Source: Symbiodinium natans
Lineage: Eukaryota > Sar > Dinophyceae > Suessiales > Symbiodiniaceae
NCBI GenBank assembly: GCA_905221605.1
Contig: CAJNDS010002713.1
Coordinates: forward strand, 62,001-126,000
Direction of reading: 5' to 3'
Length of the DNA stretch: 64,000 nt
In this document: positions 52,458-63,378 of the stretch, piece by piece
How positions within the stretch are numbered: position 1 is the first letter of the stretch
Layout: each line of letters opens with the position of its first letter
Made by a program: the position numbers and the translations under genes
The notes under the pieces: generated by a model
Seen by the model: only the letters and a program-made list of their open reading frames with translations
Told to the model about the DNA's origin: nothing
Database searches by the model: none

Positions 52458-53230
52458 CTCGTCTACAAGGAAAAGAAGCCAGGGCCTCCTTAGGGGGCTT
52501 CGCGGGGTTGAGGCCCTCAGGGTTTTTTTTGGGAAGCAATGTAGGAGGTACCCCCCCCCTCTCCCCCAAACACAAAGAATGTCAAAACGGGATCCTCCCA
52601 AGCCTGCCCCAGACAGTCGAAGACGGTTTTTTTTTTTAACTTTTTCTGTGAGACCCAACTTCTGCAGGGTTACGTCTATCGAGCATCAAGAATTCACATC
52701 CTTCTCCGTCACACAAGCTATTTCCCACGGTGCGCTCATCACACGCGAGGTTCCATGTGTGCCGTTCACCACAGCACAAATTGAGCCATTAATTAATGGG
52801 GTCAACAGTCGGCCATGAAAAGGCTGAGCGTGGCAGAACCCCGCGCCCTGGCGGTTGCAGAACCTTTGTGTGCGAAGTCTGTGTGATCGTCTTTTCAAGC
52901 CCAGAACTTCATACACCCTTCAACACCCCTGAAACGAAAAACAAAGCCGTCGGAAGACCAAACAAAGCACCATTTGCTACAATGAGGCCTTCGACAGCCC
53001 GGGCACTTCCATTGCGCGAGGCCCTGCAAGAGCAGTTTGGTCTTGTCCAAGATTGTCCTAGCAGCACTAGCATTCTCCCAAGCGCTGAGTGTTTCCAGAA
53101 ATTGAAAGTACCCGAAAAAGCCGTTCAGGCCCAGCAGGCTTAGTGTACAAGTCGAGCCTTGCGACAAGGTCGAAAGGCCTCCCGTGCATTTCGTTGCTCG
53201 TGGGGGTCCCCGGCCGCAAGTCACTACAAG

Positions 53231-54545
53231 ATGAGTCTTCCAGCGAGGAATGCATCAGCCGAGCTTTCTGCTTCGGAGGAGAGGATTCCCGAAGCCCCAA
53301 CAAGCCTGGACTTGCCCCAGTTCCTCGCAATGCTGGAGTGCCGGGGTGATGCCACCCGACGAGTAGCGGCCCTTGAGTCCCTCAACCACAGCGTCTTTGA
53401 GGCGCCGGGAATGAGGCTTCAAAGATCTTCCGCAAGGTCGTCTCGATGCTCAACGACTCTGTTTGGGATGTCAAGCGAGCTGCAATCCGATGGAGCTAGG
53501 CCCACGATTTGGCCACGAGACAGTGGAGATGCTGAACTGACTGCTCTCTCACCCTGATCCTCTGGTTCAGCTCATGATTGCCTGTGTGCTGAAGAATGTG
53601 GAGGGTGCCGAGGACTGCTGCCAGCAAATCTGGGGGGACCGGTCGACAGCCGATGCTGCTTTGAGTCATCAAGGACTACTTCTGGAGTTTCTCGATGCAA
53701 GCCAAGGGCGACAGGGAGATTGTCCTGGCGGCCGTGAAGCAGGACGGGCAAGTCGCCCAGAGCGAATCAGCGATTCACTTTGCCGGCCAGAAGATCATTG
53801 CGAGACATACGGGTCTCCGTGCACTGCATGAGGGACGAGGACACGGCTTGTGTGGTGACTACCTGATAATGCAACACCGGCTGCTCGATGTACATGTGGG
53901 TCGCTACGACATTCGGATGGTCTTCGATTTTTGGTCCGCATGGTGTTGAAGCAGAGTTCCGGGCGCATGTCGATTGAAGTTACTAAGTTAGACTCTACTC
54001 CGCGAACATCTTGGATGGCCTTTGTGCGTGCCACACCATTCAACTACTTCACCGCGACATAAAGCCTCAGAACATTCTCGTCAGCACCGAAGGCATCCTG
54101 AAGATAGCAGACTTTGGCCAGGCGGCCGTGAGCGATCCGCAGCAACCGCTGACGCTGGAAGTGGTGAGCTCCTCCTTGGCGCAGCTCGCTATGGATTTGA
54201 ACTGGGCTGTTGGTCAGCCGGCTGTGTGATCGCAGAGATGTGCGCCGGCCGCCCGTTGTTCTCAGGAGGCTCTCAAATTGACACTTTGCTTCAGATCTTT
54301 CAGCTGCCGGGAACGCCGTCATGTACGAATTGGCCACAGGGTACGCAGCTCCACCATTTCAGAGACACGTTCCCAAAATGGCCAGGGACAGGACTACAAC
54401 TCGCTCTCGACATGCGACCAGGGCTTTACGCTCATGAAAGGGCACGAGCTCCTCAGCGGGCCTGCTTTGCCTGCAGCCTGACCGACGTCTCTCATCAAGA
54501 CAGGCACGCCGGCATCAATTCTGCCAAGGTTGATTCCATGAGCCT
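53231..54545 (+). pseudogene. Kinase pseudogene (copy of 13,340-14,917)
   Basis: Keeps the ATG (MSLPAR) and long stretches of near-identity but is broken many times. There is a 4-base loss near 53,408 (frameshift) and a 7-base loss near 53,491. An in-frame 57-base loss takes one DUF4116-type unit. About 175 bases are lost near 53,875, removing the Gly-rich loop, the catalytic Lys and the C-helix. A 22-base loss near 54,167 removes the TLWYRSPE segment. HRDIKPQN and DFG-coding stretches remain (54,050-54,120). No active kinase can be made. The damage is scattered, as expected after loss of selection. Confidence 0.92.
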
Positions 54546-55302
54546 ATGCTGAGCTTGTTCTGCATGGATCCAGATGTAGGGGAAGGTTTTTGCAGAGTTT
54601 CGCGGTTCAGGATGAATGTTGGATGTGTAGGTTGTTTAGGGATGCTGTGGCTCTGGACTCTGACTCTGGACCGGCCCTTGTTTAAGGGCCCTCAGCTGCA
54701 GACACAGAAGGGAAGAACAGTTGCAGCCCGTTCTGCCATGGAGCCTGTGGAGTGCATGCCTTTTTTGCCAGGGTCTCCCTAGTTTTGGGCAACCTCCCCT
54801 TGCCCCCATCCTCCCCAAAACCCTAAACCCTAAACCCTAAACCCCAAACCCCAAACCCTAAACCCTAAACCCTAAGCCCTAAACCCTAAACCCTAAACCC
54901 TCAACCCTAAACCCTAAACCCTAAACCCTACCAACGCCCCAAAAGGCATGTTAGCTCCTTGCGAAAGACAGGCTTCCTGAACACCAAAGGCAAGGCCGCC
55001 GGCGAGCCGCAGGTTGGTTGGGTTTCGAAGGGTTTAGGGTTTAGGGTTTAGGGTTTAGGGTTTTCGGGTTAGCGTCAACTTGGAGCTCTCCCAAGGGTTT
55101 AGGGTTTAGGGTTTGGGGTTTAGGGTTTGGGGTTTGGGGTTTAGGGTTTAGGGTTTGGGGTTTAGGGTCCCATGGTGTTTCTTGTTTTTTGGGCTTAGGG
55201 TGAAGGGCTTTGAGGGGTTTGGGGTCTCTAGGGTTTAGCCCGCAAACGGTTCAACCCTAAACCCTAAACCCTACACCCTACACCCTAAACCCTGAACCCT
55301 CA

Positions 55303-55440
55303 GAAAGTCCTCTCCAGGCGCCTTCGGCCGCCGCGGCCCGGCCAGCCCCTGAGCGCCTGCGGCCGCGTGGGGGCCGCCCAGCACGGGAAAGATGCAAAAG
55401 GCGGAGGGGCGAGAAGGCTACAGGGTCATTCTTTAAACCC
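55303..55440 (+). CDS. Candidate GC-rich exon
   Basis: After a CCCTAAA array and CCTCAG| an island of about 115 bp is open in two frames and Arg/Pro/Ala-rich, ending CTACAG|GGTC. This may be a disordered exon of the unknown gene in the duplicated segment. Weak. Confidence 0.25.
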
Positions 55441-56042
55441 TAAGCTCGAAACCCAACATACCTGAATTCCCTAAGATACCCTGAACTCATGCTGAGGTGC
55501 CGGGACCATCATCGATGCCGCAACCGGTCTTGAGTTGAACCCCTTGACCTTCTGGAGCGAGGACAAGGACGACATGCGATACCCTCGACAGGGAGTTCAA
55601 GATAGGGCTTTTAAGAGATTCTAGGGAGTTATTCTAGGTTATACAGGGTCTTCGGGTTTCAGGAATCGGTCGGTTCTAGCGTCTTTTGCGCAGCTGTTCT
55701 CTCAAGCTTCTAATCGATGTAATCAAATCGTGAGATACTCATAAAACGATATAGTACCAAAATTTAAGGTTCTGTCGATACTTCGGGTATTTGCTTAAAC
55801 CCTAAACCCCAAGCCCTAAACCCTGAACCCTAGACCCCCAACCCTTAAGTTTTGAGTCCCCCAAGGGCCGTACGGAGATCCTCACCCTAATGGGTTTAGG
55901 TTAGGGTTTCTGGTCTAGGGTTTAGGGTTTAGGGTTTAGGGTTTAGGGTTAGGGCGTAGGCCTAAGCTTCCTAAGCCCCAAAAAGCACGTAAACCCCCAA
56001 CTTCCCTGAACTCCAACCCCCTGGCCCCTAAATCCTTGACAC

Positions 56043-56166
56043 GCTTGGAGGTTCATGGGTACTTATAGCCCCACTTATATCTGTACTTATAAGCCCCCTA
56101 AGTCCTCTAAGTAGGCTATAAGTAGACCGATAATTGGGGTTGTAAGTACCCATGAACCTCCAAGCA
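56043..56166 (+). mobile_element. MITE/introner family 1, full copy
   Basis: GCTTGGAGGTTCATGGGTAC at the left; GTACCCATGAACCTCCAAGC at the right, then AG|GAGCCGTCG. The homologous position in copy A (about 18,000-18,053) has no element but a TTTAGGG-type stretch ending CACAG|GAGCCGTCG. An inner repeat (CCCCTAAGTCCTCTAAGTAG) is also shared with the 28.5-kb copy. Confidence 0.85.
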
Positions 56167-57708
56167 GGAGCCGTCGAACCTTCTCCTCCGTGGCAATGGT
56201 CCCGAGGCTTCCCCAAGGGTTTAGGGTTTAGGGTTTCGGGTTTGGGGTTTAGGGTTTAGGGTTGAGGGTCCCTAATTCCTAAACCCCCAAAGCCGGATCC
56301 CTGAACCCTTGACCATCCGAAGCCCTCCTGGAACCCCCTGAGCTTTACCCCTCAAACCCGGCCGCAAAGCCCAGACCCTTATTAGGGGTTAGACCTTAGG
56401 GTTTAGGACGTAAAGAGGCGCTTCCGCAAGATGCAACAAAGAGTTTAAGGTTCAGGGTTTAAGGTTTAAGGTTTAGGGTTTGGGGAGACCTGCGTGCGTC
56501 TCAGGCCTCGCTAATGGCGGCGATGCGCTCGCCGCCGGAGACCAACGACGCGTCGGTGGGCCCGGAAGGGGCTTAAGTCGTTTGGGCCCCTGGGGCCCCT
56601 AAGGTGGTACTCGTGGGTTTGGGGACCCCCTTTTGAAGGAAGGTAGAATAAGGGCCATACTAGGAGTACATTAAGGGAAATCTTTTGAGGGTACAACCTT
56701 AGGGGTGCGAGTCCTAATCCCTTGACGAAGATTTGTGTGCTTACGGGAGTTTAGGGGTTTACAAGGTTCACGGCTTCGCGGGGTTGAGGGGTTCAGGGTT
56801 CAGGGGTTTACAAAGTTCGCGATCTTGGGGGTTTAGGAGTCTAGGGGGGCAAGGCAGGGTTTGGGCTTTACAAGGTTTAAGGTTTAGGTGGTGCAAAACT
56901 CCCAAAAGGAGGATTTAGGGTCTAGGGTGCAGGGAAGCCCAACAAACCCTAAGCCTTGAATCCCAAACCCTACACCCCCAACCCTCAAATCAAGCCCTAA
57001 GCTTATGCCCCGAACCTTTTGTGCTTTTTGGAGCAGCAGGCCTTTGCCACCATTGGTTGGAAAAAGAGGCGTCCTGAGTGTCTAAGGGCCCTATGGTCCA
57101 CAACCTTGGGGACCAAATGAACCCTAAAGGGGTTTATGGTCCACATGCCTTAATCGGGGTTGTAGTAGTATATGAACCCTAAAAGGGTTTATGGTCCACA
57201 TACCTTAATCGGGATGGTAGGATGATATGACCACAATTTTAGGGTTAATTTGGTCCTCCAGCAAGAGCCACCTGTACTGGTGAACCCAAGAACCCGACGA
57301 AGCCCCCAGCCTCACGAAGGTTCGACACCGCGAAGTACTCGCAGCTCCTAGGTGCGAGGGTTTAGGGGAGCCGGGGAGACGGGGAGCCGGATGAGCTGGG
57401 CTTCAAGGGTTTGGGAGTTTCAATTCCTGAAGAGCCTCTCCATGGGAACCTGAAGTCACAGAACGCCTCGGCCCTGACCCAAAGCACACAATCAGAGCAA
57501 TCTCCCTTTCAAAAGAATCCCAAGTGCAGGGGCGTGCTATATGTGTTCGGCAGAGAGATGGGAATTGAGGGCGTAGTTTCCAGCCCTTACAGGCTATACT
57601 TGGGGCCCAGGGGGCGACTACAAAACAAAAAACTAGTGCCTTGCCGCCCGTCTCATGCATGTGGCGTTCCAGCATAAACAAAATTGATCACACTGGTTCA
57701 CTAAACCT

Positions 57709-58345
57709 TCATCTTCGACTGGTCAAAGCATTTACTTGACCTTGCACGCAGTGATCCTGAACATGCTTGTCGATCTCCACCTTGTCCATGGGGTCCAGGG
57801 ATGGCAGGCCCACCAGGGTTTCAAGTAAGGCAATCCAAGCATGACAATGCGGGTGACCCTCTGGTGGAGCTCCATCCGGAGATCTGGATTTCAGGTGGTC
57901 ATCGTTGTAGGTCTTGGCGGCCTTGAGGGCATTGACAATGCTAGGCATCTGGAGGGTCAAGAAGGTGGCAGCTTGCAGCTCCCAAACGTCCATGGCATTC
58001 TTCTGACAGAGTTTGCTGAGGATTTGCATGCCCTGCGTAAGAAATTTCTCGTTGCTGGCAGCCTGCTTCTTGGGAAATCACCCCGCTGACCCAGATGGAG
58101 CGCCGGTCTTCACCCATGGAGTCAGCGCCATTTGCACGCTGATCGCGTTGGCCACTCTGCTCACCTTGATGCTGCAAACCCTTTGCCGCAACTGGTACAC
58201 GTAGCACAACGTGTGTCGCAACATGCGATAACAATGATTGGACATCATCACAATGAAACAAGCATGTTCTGCACTGCAGACTGGAAGGTTTCTGGATCGC
58301 AAAAACAACGTTGCTACCACGCCCACCACACACCTCACGTTCCAA
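57709..58345 (-). pseudogene. Minus-strand ORF with one stop, likely repeat-derived protein
   Basis: One minus-strand frame runs from about 58,300 to 57,709 with a single TGA at 58,078-58,080. Downstream of it are 106 codons from an ATG at 58,029, with a well-formed helical composition (MQILSKLCQKNAMDVWELQA; ALKAAKTYNDDHLKSR) and a HPHCHAWIALLETLVGLP motif. I have an impression, not checked, that similar short proteins with a GHPHxHAW-like motif recur in dinoflagellate genomes as part of an interspersed element. Function unknown. Confidence 0.45.
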
Positions 58346-58819
58346 CTTCTTACGAAACCCGAAACCCCAAACCCTACACCTTGCACCCTACACCCTCAAC
58401 CCGAAACCCTAAATCCCAAACCCTACACCCTAGTACATCCTCAACCCTAACGCCCCTGAAGTCCCCCCCCCCCCCCCCCCCAACAAAACGAAGCTCCGCC
58501 CCTGGCTCAGCTGCCGGACGCCGCGAGGAAGCCGAGGCGAGCCCCATGGGTCTAGGGCTTAGGGTTTAGGGTTTAGGGTTCAGGGTTCAGGGTTTAGTGT
58601 TTAGGGTGGCCTTTAAGGGCCTTAAAGGGCCTTAAAGGGCTTTTATGGTTTAACAAGGTTCAAAAAGGGTTTAGGGCTTTAACAGTTTGAAGAGTTTAGG
58701 GGAGCTGCTTAGGTTCTGAACCCTACTACCCTTCGACAAGGGGGCCCACATAGGAGTTAGGGCTCGGCCTGTGTGGGATCGTCGGGTCTCACAAACCCTA
58801 CGCCCTAAGCCCTAAGTTC

Positions 58820-58920
58820 CGGATAGTATATCTATATATATGTATATATATATATATACGTATACATATGTACATATGTATGTATGTATGTATATATACA
58901 TATATACATATATATGCATA
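58820..58920. repeat. TA/TATG microsatellite
   Basis: (TA)n, GTATACATATG and (TATG)n units. Confidence 0.92.
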
Positions 58921-59870
58921 ATGTTCTTCAGGGAGAGGTCCCCACTCCCTCAAGCTCCCTAGGCTCCCCCCTTCCCCCTAAGTTTCCCTCAGTACCTACC
59001 CCCCCTGAACCCCATCCCAGGGAAGTGTTTTCCACCCAAAAACTCATAAAAAACCAAAAGCCCCAAACCTCAAAATGACCCATCAGAACCCCAAAAGCCC
59101 ATGAAACCCCAAACAAACCCACCAGACACCCTAAAAGCCCGCAAAAAGATCCAAAAGCAACCGGGCCGTGATCCTAAACCCCAAGCCTCCCAAAAACCCA
59201 GATACTCCCTAACCCTAAGCCCTAACCCCTAACCCCTGAACCCTAAACCCTAGACCCTAGACCCTAAACCCTAAGCCCTAAACCCTAACCCCTGAACCCC
59301 AAACCCTAAACCCTAAACCCTAAAACCCCGAGCCAGGCCATGATCCAGGCGGAGGGCGGGCCCACCCTGACGCAGATGCAGCGCGAGCCGCTGGCGCTGC
59401 TGAGGCCATGGGTTGAGAGAGTTTTATTATTATTATATTTTCTTTTTTCCTTTACCTTTTTTAAAAGGGTCTTTAACAAGCTTATTTTTATTAGAGGTTG
59501 CTTTAGTGTGCGTTTTTGTTTGGGTGTTTAATTCAGGGTTTTTCTAGGGTTTTCAAGTTGTTTAGGGGGGCGAGGTTGCGTAGTGGATCCTGGCAATCAT
59601 ACCGTGCCCAGAACATGCATCCCTGGCTCCCCTTAAGCATCAGCAAGTTCCAGGAAGCACGCCAGCCTCGATCCGAATTGGGTCGACCGCAGCTACCACG
59701 ATTGCTCCCTGCTGCAGTGGGCTTGCTGCATGGGTGCGGAGCCTCAGAGGCCTGTCTCTACCCATGTAGGTGCATTCGCGTGCAGCCCTGCCCCTAGACC
59801 GAGACAAAAAACCGTCCCCTTCCCGGAAGCTGCCCGGAGCTCCCCCCGAGGCTATGACGAGGTAGCCTCC
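58921..59870. other. Mostly non-coding; one possible exon and an AT-rich patch
   Basis: An island at 59,336-59,410 (QREPLALLRPWVE) after CCCTAAA units may be coding. 59,415-59,530 is AT-rich (TTTTATTATTATTATATTTT). A partial duplicate of the ankyrin exon start lies at 59,835-59,872. Confidence 0.35.
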
Positions 59871-59930
59871 GAACCCTAAACCCTAAACCCTAAACCCTAA
59901 ACCCTAAACCTTAAAACCCTAAACCCTAAG

Positions 59931-60030
59931 CCCCGGAGCTCCGCCGAGGCTATGATGAGGTCGCCTCCGAGCTGCTTGCGCGCGGGGCCGACCCAAGCCA
60001 CGCACCTCGGAGCACCTGCGGCTTTTTCGG
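59931..60030 (+). CDS. Ankyrin-repeat exon
   Basis: After CCCTAAAG| the reading GYDEVASELLARGADPSHAP has the ankyrin end pattern (ELLxRGADP). The first 40 bp is repeated, with a stop, at 59,835-59,872. Further ankyrin exons follow at about 62,303-62,392 and 63,287-63,363, so a gene of at least three ankyrin exons spans the gap. Confidence 0.55.
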
Positions 60031-60511
60031 CTTTCGGGGGGTTCAAGGGGCTTAGGAGATTTGGGGGCTTAGGGGTTGGGTTGGGGTTGAAGTAGATGGG
60101 TTGATGATCGTATTTTGGGAGATGTTGTGGGGCTTCGGGAGGGTTTAGGGGTTCTTGTGATGGCGTTTGAAAATCTAGTTTTGGGTGTCGAGTCTTTAGC
60201 GCTTGTTGGTTTTTAAGAGGTCCCAGGCCACCCCCCCCCCCACCCCATTATAGAGGATGCTGTCTACAACCCTAAACCCTGAAAAGCCCTAAATTTCATT
60301 GGGCTGGGTTTTTTTTCTTATGCTATGCGTTTTTTTTCTTATTCTCTCTGTGTCCCGGAAGCCGTCCCGATCCCTTATGCTGCACCGTTCCTTTTATTAT
60401 GCTCCAAGGTCCTTTGGTTATGCTACCACTTCTCTCGTTATTCTCACCGTTTTCTTCTTTATGCCGACCTGTCTTTTTTTTATGCTCATCCGTCCTCCTG
60501 TTATGCTCCCC

Positions 60512-60587
<76 letters not shown>

Positions 60588-60591
60588 CCCG

Positions 60592-60668
<77 letters not shown>
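60512..60668. repeat. Poly-C run up to the gap
   Basis: About 155 bp of C with a TCCCCCG interruption near 60,585. The assembly broke here. Confidence 0.95.
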
Positions 60669-60768
60669 NNNNNNNNNNNNNNNNNNNNNNNNNNNNNNNN
60701 NNNNNNNNNNNNNNNNNNNNNNNNNNNNNNNNNNNNNNNNNNNNNNNNNNNNNNNNNNNNNNNNNNNN
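60669..60768. other. Assembly gap, 100 N
   Basis: Exactly 100 N, a conventional length for a gap of unknown size. Frames drawn across it are meaningless. Confidence 1.
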
Positions 60769-61188
60769 CACACACGCAGACACACGCAGACACACGCAGA
60801 CACACGCAGACACACGCAGACACACGCAGACACACGCAGACACACGCAGACACACGCAGACACACGCAGACACACGCAGACACACGCAGACACACGCAGA
60901 CACACGCAGACACACGCAGACACACGCAGACACACGCAGACACACGCAGACACACGCAGACACACGCAGACACACGCAGACACACGCAGACACACGCAGA
61001 CACACGCAGACACACGCAGACACACGCAGACACACGCAGACACACGCAGACACACGCAGACACACGCAGACACACGCAGACACACGCACACACACGCAGA
61101 CACACGCAGACACACGCAGACACACGCAGACACACGCAGACACACGCAGACACACGCAGACACACGCAGACACACGCAGACACACGCA

Positions 61189-61263
<75 letters not shown>
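60769..61263. repeat. CACACGCAGA minisatellite then (CA)n
   Basis: About 42 near-perfect 10-bp units (one CACACGCACA variant at 61,081) followed by about 35 CA dinucleotides. CGCAGA probably arose inside a longer CA tract. Confidence 0.97.
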
Positions 61264-61267
<4 letters not shown>

Positions 61268-61599
61268 AAGCGCCTTCACAGGGTTCTAGAGCTCCAGAAT
61301 TTCAGAATTTCAAGGGTTCGGGGGGGAAACCGATAGCATAACCCCCGACATCTGTTGCATAAAAAAGGGCACCTTCAGCATAAGAAAAAGCACCTTCCAG
61401 CATAATGGGGGGGGGGCGGAGCATAATTAAAAAAGTGGCGGAGCATAAGAAAAAAATCGCCGGGGCAGACCGCATAAGAAAAAGCGGGGGGAGCATAAGA
61501 AAAAAATCGCTGCCCAATTTCATTTTTCCCCAAACCCTAAACCCTAAACCCTAAACCCTAAACCCTAAACCCTAAACCCTAAACCCTAAACCCTAAGCC

Positions 61600-61700
61600 C
61601 TGAATCTCATTCTTCCACCAGAATCAGGTGGGTGCCAAGGGCGTGTCCTGCCTCGCGGCCGTTGGAACCCCAGCTTTGGAGGGTGTGCAGCCCTGGGTAC
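61600..61700 (+). CDS. Candidate exon, unknown product
   Basis: Reads NQVGAKGVSCLAAVGTPALE then GVQPWV between CCCTAAA arrays. It could belong to the ankyrin gene (small/Ala-rich helix), but the pattern is incomplete. Confidence 0.35.
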
Positions 61701-61824
61701 GGACCCCTAAACCCTAAACCCTAAACCCTAAACCCTAAACCCCAAACCCCAAACCCTAAACCCTAAACCCCAAACCCCAAACCCTAAACCCTAAACCCTA
61801 TACCCTGAGCCCTAAACCCTAAAC

Positions 61825-61918
61825 CCAAAGAGCCCAACACCCCCGAATTGCGGATGTATACGGTTAAATCATATTCAAGATCGTTTCTTAATTAAGGGAT
61901 GTTGGGCTCTTGGAGAAG
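61825..61918. mobile_element. MITE family 3, copy
   Basis: CCAAAGAGCCCAACACCCCC at the left; CTTAATTAAGGGATGTTGGG then CTCTTGG at the right. It ends GGAGAAG| and a CCCTAAA array touches its left end. Confidence 0.8.
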
Positions 61919-62092
61919 CCTCAACCCTTAACCTCAACCCCGAAGCCTTTACAAGCGAGGGTTGAGGGTTGGCCCGAAAGCAGAGGCCATTGGGCAGACT
62001 GCCCTGCACTCATGGGGCCTTCAGCAATAGGGCATTCGGCTTTGGTGTTGCCCTAAACCCTAAACCCGAAATAAATCCGCGCATGCATGCAA

Positions 62093-62185
62093 GCGCCGCC
62101 TCAACTGCCTGGGACCGTTACATGCCGGGGCAAGTCCACTGGGTCCCCACACTCAGTGACCCAGTGCATGGCAAAAAAAGATTTG
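62093..62185 (+). CDS. Candidate exon between opposed arrays
   Basis: After ATGCAAG| the island reads AASTAWDRYMPGQVHWVPTL then SDPVHGKKRF and runs into GGGTTTAGGG at 62,186. CCCTAAA units precede it. No family recognised; it may belong to the ankyrin gene. Confidence 0.45.
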
Positions 62186-62302
62186 GGTTTAGGGTGTTTG
62201 GTTTGGGGCTCAGGTTTGAACCCTAAACCCTAAACCCAAAACCTAAAGCCTTAAACCCAAAACCCTAAACCCTTGGGGGGTGGGTTTGGGCGGGGCGGGG
62301 GC

Positions 62303-62392
62303 GAGGCCTGTGCACACAGTTCCGTCGGCTGTGCTGAGCTTCTGCTGGAGGCGGAAGTGCCCGTTCTACTTTCGAACGTGGAAGTGGTGCTA
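62303..62392 (+). CDS. Ankyrin-like exon
   Basis: The reading EACAHSSVGCAELLLEAEVP then VLLSNVEVV fits an ankyrin repeat (A...G..E.LLEA...). The 5' boundary is probably GGGCGAG|GCC and the 3' boundary near 62,392. It is followed by degenerate TTTAGGG units. Confidence 0.45.
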
Positions 62393-62814
62393 GGATTTAA
62401 GGTTTTGGGTTTAGAGTTTGTTGTTTAGGGTTTCAGGGTTTTAGGGTTTAGGGTTTAGGGTTTAGGGTTAGGCGCATGTAGCGGCTTGGAGTCTGCAGGC
62501 AGAAGGAATCGGTACTCCTTGATCTAGGCTCCTGTTCCCGCAACTTTCCACCATGTTCCACCTGACCCTTTGCTCTTGATCCCTTCGGGCCCCTATCAAA
62601 CGAATTGGGCGCATGTGGATTTACCCTGAACCCCAAACCCAAAACCCAAAACCCGAAACCCTGAACCCTGAACCCTGAACCCTGAACCCTAAACCCTAAA
62701 CCCTTGCTTCAGAGCTCCACGGCAAGATCAACTCTGCAGGCGCGGTGCAATGCGGACGAGGTGCGGGTCCCGAACCGAACTCGGCCGAAACCTGTCCCCA
62801 GAGTGCCCGCAAAT

Positions 62815-62890
62815 ATATGTATATATATATATGCATATACATGTACATGTACATATACATATACATATACGTATACATATACATATACAT

Positions 62891-62935
<45 letters not shown>
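62815..62935. repeat. TATACATA microsatellite
   Basis: (TA)n and (ATACAT)n units. Tyr/Ile/Thr-rich frames through it are artefacts. Confidence 0.95.
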
Positions 62936-63214
62936 CAAACATAGAGTCATACATGCAATTGCGTATACTTGGATACATAAAGTATGTTTATGTGGACCTG
63001 TGCATATGAATGTGACATCTACACTGTACATGCAAGCATAATGCTTGGACTCGCTGCAACGAGTTGTGGTCGTGTTTTTTTTTTTTGTCGCGCTGCGCTG
63101 ATCCTCCTTTTCTTGGAGGGGGGGAAGGGGCGGGGGGGGTGGGGTTTACGGCCCCACTTGCAAGAGGTAACAGGTGCCCGAAGTTGGGTCATGCTGGCTG
63201 TTTCCTGAGTGAGA

Positions 63215-63286
63215 AGTATAGTTTCCCTTTAACGACATGGTGCTTCTCCTGATATTGCGGAGCATTGGGCTCTCTGGGGCTTCTAG
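63215..63286. mobile_element. MITE family 3, 3' part, ending at a splice site
   Basis: Ends GAGCATTGGGCTCTCTGGGG then CTTCTAG|GTCGCAGAC. The same right end (TATTGGGCTCTCTGGAGAG) closes the intron at 33,185. Confidence 0.65.
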
Positions 63287-63363
63287 GTCGCAGACGACCG
63301 AGGGCGGCAAACGCTGATGATGTGGGCTGCGCGCATCGACTACGTGGACACGGACCCTGGAGG
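63287..63363 (+). CDS. Ankyrin-repeat exon flanked by two elements
   Basis: The reading VADDRGRQTLMMWAARIDYV then DTDPG is a clear ankyrin core (D-x-x-G-R-x-x-L-M-x-A-A). Its left edge is a family-3 element and its right edge, after G|GTCTAGGGTTAAGGG, is a family-2 element at 63,379. Confidence 0.65.
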
Positions 63364-63378
63364 GTCTAGGGTTAAGGG

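Larger units (their letters stand above)
52892..57640 (+). repeat. Segmental duplication, copy B
   Basis: Collinear with 13,025-20,060 on the same strand. It is compact: it has one copy of the kinase flank, not two, lacks the 18,146-18,590 block, and has a family-1 element (56,043-56,166) where copy A has TTTAGGG-type repeat. The copies lie about 40 kb apart. Confidence 0.85.
60300..61512. repeat. Inverted TTATGCT array around a gap
   Basis: Left arm 60,300-60,510: about eight copies of TTTTTTCTTATGCT-like units 20-30 bp apart. Right arm 61,333-61,512: the same unit reversed (AGCATAAGAAAAA), about eight copies. Between them are poly-C, the gap, a 10-bp minisatellite and (CA)n. CCCTAAA units lie just outside both arms. 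Confidence 0.75.

Noticed and set aside
60299-61336. 300-codon frames on both strands (His/Thr/Asp, Cys/Val and Pro/Gly runs)
   Set aside because: They run through poly-C, 100 N and a minisatellite. Frames open on both strands are a property of the repeat.
20829-62705. A chromosome end (true telomere)
   Set aside because: The arrays are short, on both strands, variant-rich and placed between exons over more than 40 kb. No single long terminal array is present.
62704-63041. Tyr/Ile/Thr-rich ORFs
   Set aside because: Microsatellite (TACATA)n frames.
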